Position numbers and translations under genes: made by a program. From an uncultured bacterium (GTDB lineage Bacteria; Acidobacteriota; Thermoanaerobaculia; Multivoradales; JAHEKO01), in contig CAJQNK010000094.1 in NCBI GenBank assembly GCA_905479655.1, forward strand, positions 1 to 46,806: a DNA stretch of 46,806 nucleotides. Reading direction: 5' to 3'. Shown piece after piece: positions 44,966 through 46,806 of the stretch. Position 1 is the first letter of the stretch. Each line of letters opens with the position of its first letter. The notes beneath the pieces were generated by a model. That model was given only the letters and a program-made list of their open reading frames with translations, was not told where the DNA came from and searched no databases.

Positions 44966-46750
44966 ATGGACGGACCGCACGCAGCTTCCCACCATCCCGA
45001 GCCCGGCTTCTGGCGGAAGTACGTCTTCTCCGTCGACCACAAGGTGATCGGCATCCAGTACGCCGTGACCGGGCTGCTGTTCCTATTCTTCGGCTTCTGC
45101 CTGATGCTGCTGATGCGCTGGCAGCTCGCCTACCCGGGGCAGCCGCTACCCCTGATCGGCGGTCTGCTGGGTGACGACAGAATGCCCGGGGGCATCATGC
45201 TGCCGGAGTTCTACAACCAGCTCGGCGCCATGCACGGCACCATCATGGTGTTCCTCGGGGTCGTGCCCCTGGCGGTCGGCGGTTTCGGCAACTTTGTGCT
45301 GCCGCTGCAGATCGGCGCGCCGGACATGGCGTTCCCGCGCCTGAACATGGCCAGTTACTGGTGCTACTTCGTCGGCGGCGTGGTGATGTTCCTGAGCTTC
45401 TTCGCTCCCGGCGGCTCGGCTCAGTCCGGCTGGACCTCCTACCCGCCGCTGTCGAACATCGCCTCCGACGGTCAGACGGTGTGGCTGCTGGGCATGGTGT
45501 TTCTCATCACCTCCTCGCTGCTGGGCTCCGTGAACTTCATCGTCACGACGATCCAGCTCCGGGTCGCGGGCCTCACCCTGATGCGCCTGCCCTTCTTCGT
45601 CTGGTCGCAGTTCGTGACGGCCTTCCTGCTGCTGCTCGCGTTCCCGCCCCTCGAGGCCGCCGCGTTCATGCAGCTCATGGACCGCGTGGCCGACACCAGC
45701 TTCTTCATGCCGGCCGGTCTCGTGATCAGCGGCCAGGTGGCGGAGTTGAGCGGGGGCGGTAGCCCGCTCCTCTGGCAGCACCTCTTCTGGTTCCTCGCCC
45801 ACCCCGAGGTCTACGTGCTGATCCTGCCGGCGCTGGGCATCATCGCCGAGATCATCGCCAACAACACCCGCAAGCCGCTGTGGGGCTACAAGTCGATGGT
45901 CTACTCGGTCATCTTCCTGGCCTTCATGTCGTTCATCGTTTGGGCCCACCACATGTTCCTCACCGGCATGGGCACCGGGATGTCGGCCTTCTTCCAGACG
46001 ACGACGATGATCATCTCGATTCCCTCGGTGATCATCATCACGGCCCTGGTCCTCTCGCTGTGGGGCGGTTCGATCCGCTTCAACACCCCCATGCTCTTCG
46101 CGCTCGCCTTCCTGCCCATGTTCGGCATCGGCGGGCTGACGGGCCTGCCGCTGGGTCTGGCCGCCACCGACATCCCCCTGCACGACACCTACTACGTGAT
46201 CGGCCACTTCCACTACGTGGTGGCGCCGGGCACGATCTTCGCGCTCTTCGCCGGGGTCTACTACTGGTACCCCAAGGCCACGGGGCGCAAGATGTCCGAG
46301 CTGCTGGGCAAGCTCCACTTCTGGCCCAGTCTCCTGTTCATGAACGGCATCTTCCTGCCCATGTTCATCCAGGGCCTGGCCGGCATGCAGCGGCGACTGT
46401 TCGACGGTGGCGAGCTCTACGCCCACGCGGGGCCGGTCCTGATGTGGAACAAGATCATCACGCACTCGGCGTGGGGCCTGGCGATCGCCCAGATCCCGTT
46501 CATCATCAACTTCTTCCTCAGCCTGAAGAAGGGCGAGGTCGCGGACCGGAACCCGTGGCACGCCACCACCCTCGAGTGGGCGGCGCCCTCGCCGCCGCCG
46601 CACGGCAACTTCGCCACCGAGCCCTCGGCGTACCGCAACCCGTACGAGTACAGCGTCCCCGGGCAAGCTCGGGACTACCTCCCGCAATTCGAGCCGGACG
46701 GCTCCGGGGCCCCGCCCTCCGAACGGTCCACCAACCCGGCCACCGCCTAG
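44966..46750 (+). CDS. coxA: Cytochrome c oxidase subunit I (aa3-type)
   Basis: A 594-residue, 12-helix heme-copper oxidase catalytic subunit. The low-spin heme ligand is in MHGTIMVF; the CuB ligand and cross-linked Tyr are in HPEVYVLILPA; WAHHMF gives two more CuB histidines; and YYVIGHFHYVVAPG carries the high-spin heme and low-spin heme histidines. YKSMVYSVIFLAFMSF matches the K-channel helix of A-type enzymes. ATG at 44966 has AAGGTGAG upstream; a GTG at 44951 is the alternative. It is the first gene of its unit, without coxB directly before it. The subunit III gene starts 10 bases after its stop. Confidence 0.96.
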   Translation: MDGPHAASHHPEPGFWRKYVFSVDHKVIGIQYAVTGLLFLFFGFCLMLLMRWQLAYPGQPLPLIGGLLGDDRMPGGIMLPEFYNQLGAMHGTIMVFLGVVPLAVGGFGNFVLPLQIGAPDMAFPRLNMASYWCYFVGGVVMFLSFFAPGGSAQSGWTSYPPLSNIASDGQTVWLLGMVFLITSSLLGSVNFIVTTIQLRVAGLTLMRLPFFVWSQFVTAFLLLLAFPPLEAAAFMQLMDRVADTSFFMPAGLVISGQVAELSGGGSPLLWQHLFWFLAHPEVYVLILPALGIIAEIIANNTRKPLWGYKSMVYSVIFLAFMSFIVWAHHMFLTGMGTGMSAFFQTTTMIISIPSVIIITALVLSLWGGSIRFNTPMLFALAFLPMFGIGGLTGLPLGLAATDIPLHDTYYVIGHFHYVVAPGTIFALFAGVYYWYPKATGRKMSELLGKLHFWPSLLFMNGIFLPMFIQGLAGMQRRLFDGGELYAHAGPVLMWNKIITHSAWGLAIAQIPFIINFFLSLKKGEVADRNPWHATTLEWAAPSPPPHGNFATEPSAYRNPYEYSVPGQARDYLPQFEPDGSGAPPSERSTNPATA

Positions 46751-46760
46751 GAGAGACGGC

Positions 46761-46806
46761 ATGTCCCACGCCATCCCCTATACCGTCGAAGCGCGGCCGG
46801 ACACCG
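46761..46806 (+). CDS. coxC: Start of cytochrome c oxidase subunit III, cut by window edge
   Basis: ATG after GGAGAG, 10 bases beyond the coxA stop, opens MSHAIPYTVEARPDT and runs off the edge. This resembles the N-terminus of subunit III proteins that I recall from related oxidase operons (EARPDTG before the first helix), and coxA-coxC order is common. Only 15 codons are visible. Confidence 0.6.
   Translation, partial: MSHAIPYTVEARPDT

Noticed and set aside
46747..46757. CTAGGAG at the coxA stop as another family 2 element end
   Set aside because: Only seven bases match; they are explained by the TAG stop and the GGAGAG ribosome site of the next gene.

Overview
The window is GC-rich, densely coded bacterial chromosome. 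It has lipid A/LPS genes, a TonB-dependent receptor with an N-terminal carboxypeptidase-regulatory-like domain, a secretin fused to a cohesin-like domain, an ASPIC/UnbV FG-GAP protein and an aa3-type oxidase. This mix suggests an aerobic, diderm soil- or sediment-type bacterium, most likely Acidobacteriota (Thermoanaerobaculia-like). The lineage is inferred from gene content only. There is no rRNA, tRNA, CRISPR array, intact transposase or prophage.

Layout. 1-9.1 kb: an enolase-superfamily enzyme cut by the left edge, a CxxCH lipoprotein, an arylsulfotransferase-like protein, then a plus-strand run of small housekeeping genes (tesB, yqgE/algH, pdxH, a holin-like membrane protein, nth, an SDR) ending in a broken sensor fragment. 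9.1-12.6 kb: a large TonB-dependent receptor with a clear terminator. 12.6-25.4 kb: one long minus-strand operon encoding a type II secretion / type IV pilus-like machine. In transcription order it is ECF sigma factor, anti-sigma factor, secretin-N-like protein, GspF, GspE, PilM-, PilN-, PilO- and PilP-like proteins, secretin-cohesin, three pseudopilins and dut. 25.8-30.1 kb: lipid A/core genes waaA, lpxK, an lpxL-type acyltransferase and waaF. 30.2-34.5 kb: a three-gene translationally coupled cassette. It encodes a DUF2207-like membrane protein ending in eight His-Ser-Ala-Cys repeats, a membrane protein of unknown function, and a radical SAM/SPASM enzyme with a PqqD-like N-terminus. 34.7-40.7 kb: a lipoprotein, a TrkA/TrkH potassium uptake pair, a DUF2891 protein and an FG-GAP protein. 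40.8-46.8 kb: a DUF4203-like protein, sco1, an ABC-2 exporter and ctaB on the minus strand, divergent from coxA and the start of coxC.

Two things stand out. The first is the 30.2-34.5 kb cassette, which has the logic of a peptide-modification system: a modifying enzyme with a leader-binding-type domain next to a membrane protein with a repetitive Cys/His/Ser tail. It resembles the His-Xaa-Ser (Hxs) system in logic but not in repeat or gene set, and is the best candidate for an undescribed system. The second is a set of non-coding palindromic elements bounded by the rare tetranucleotide CTAG: two copies of one family at 25414-25612 and 34533-34715, a relic at 7959, a second family at 35983-36151 and a small third at 35948-35986. 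Each can fold into a long hairpin, and their terminal CTAG repeatedly contains the TAG stop codon of the adjacent gene.
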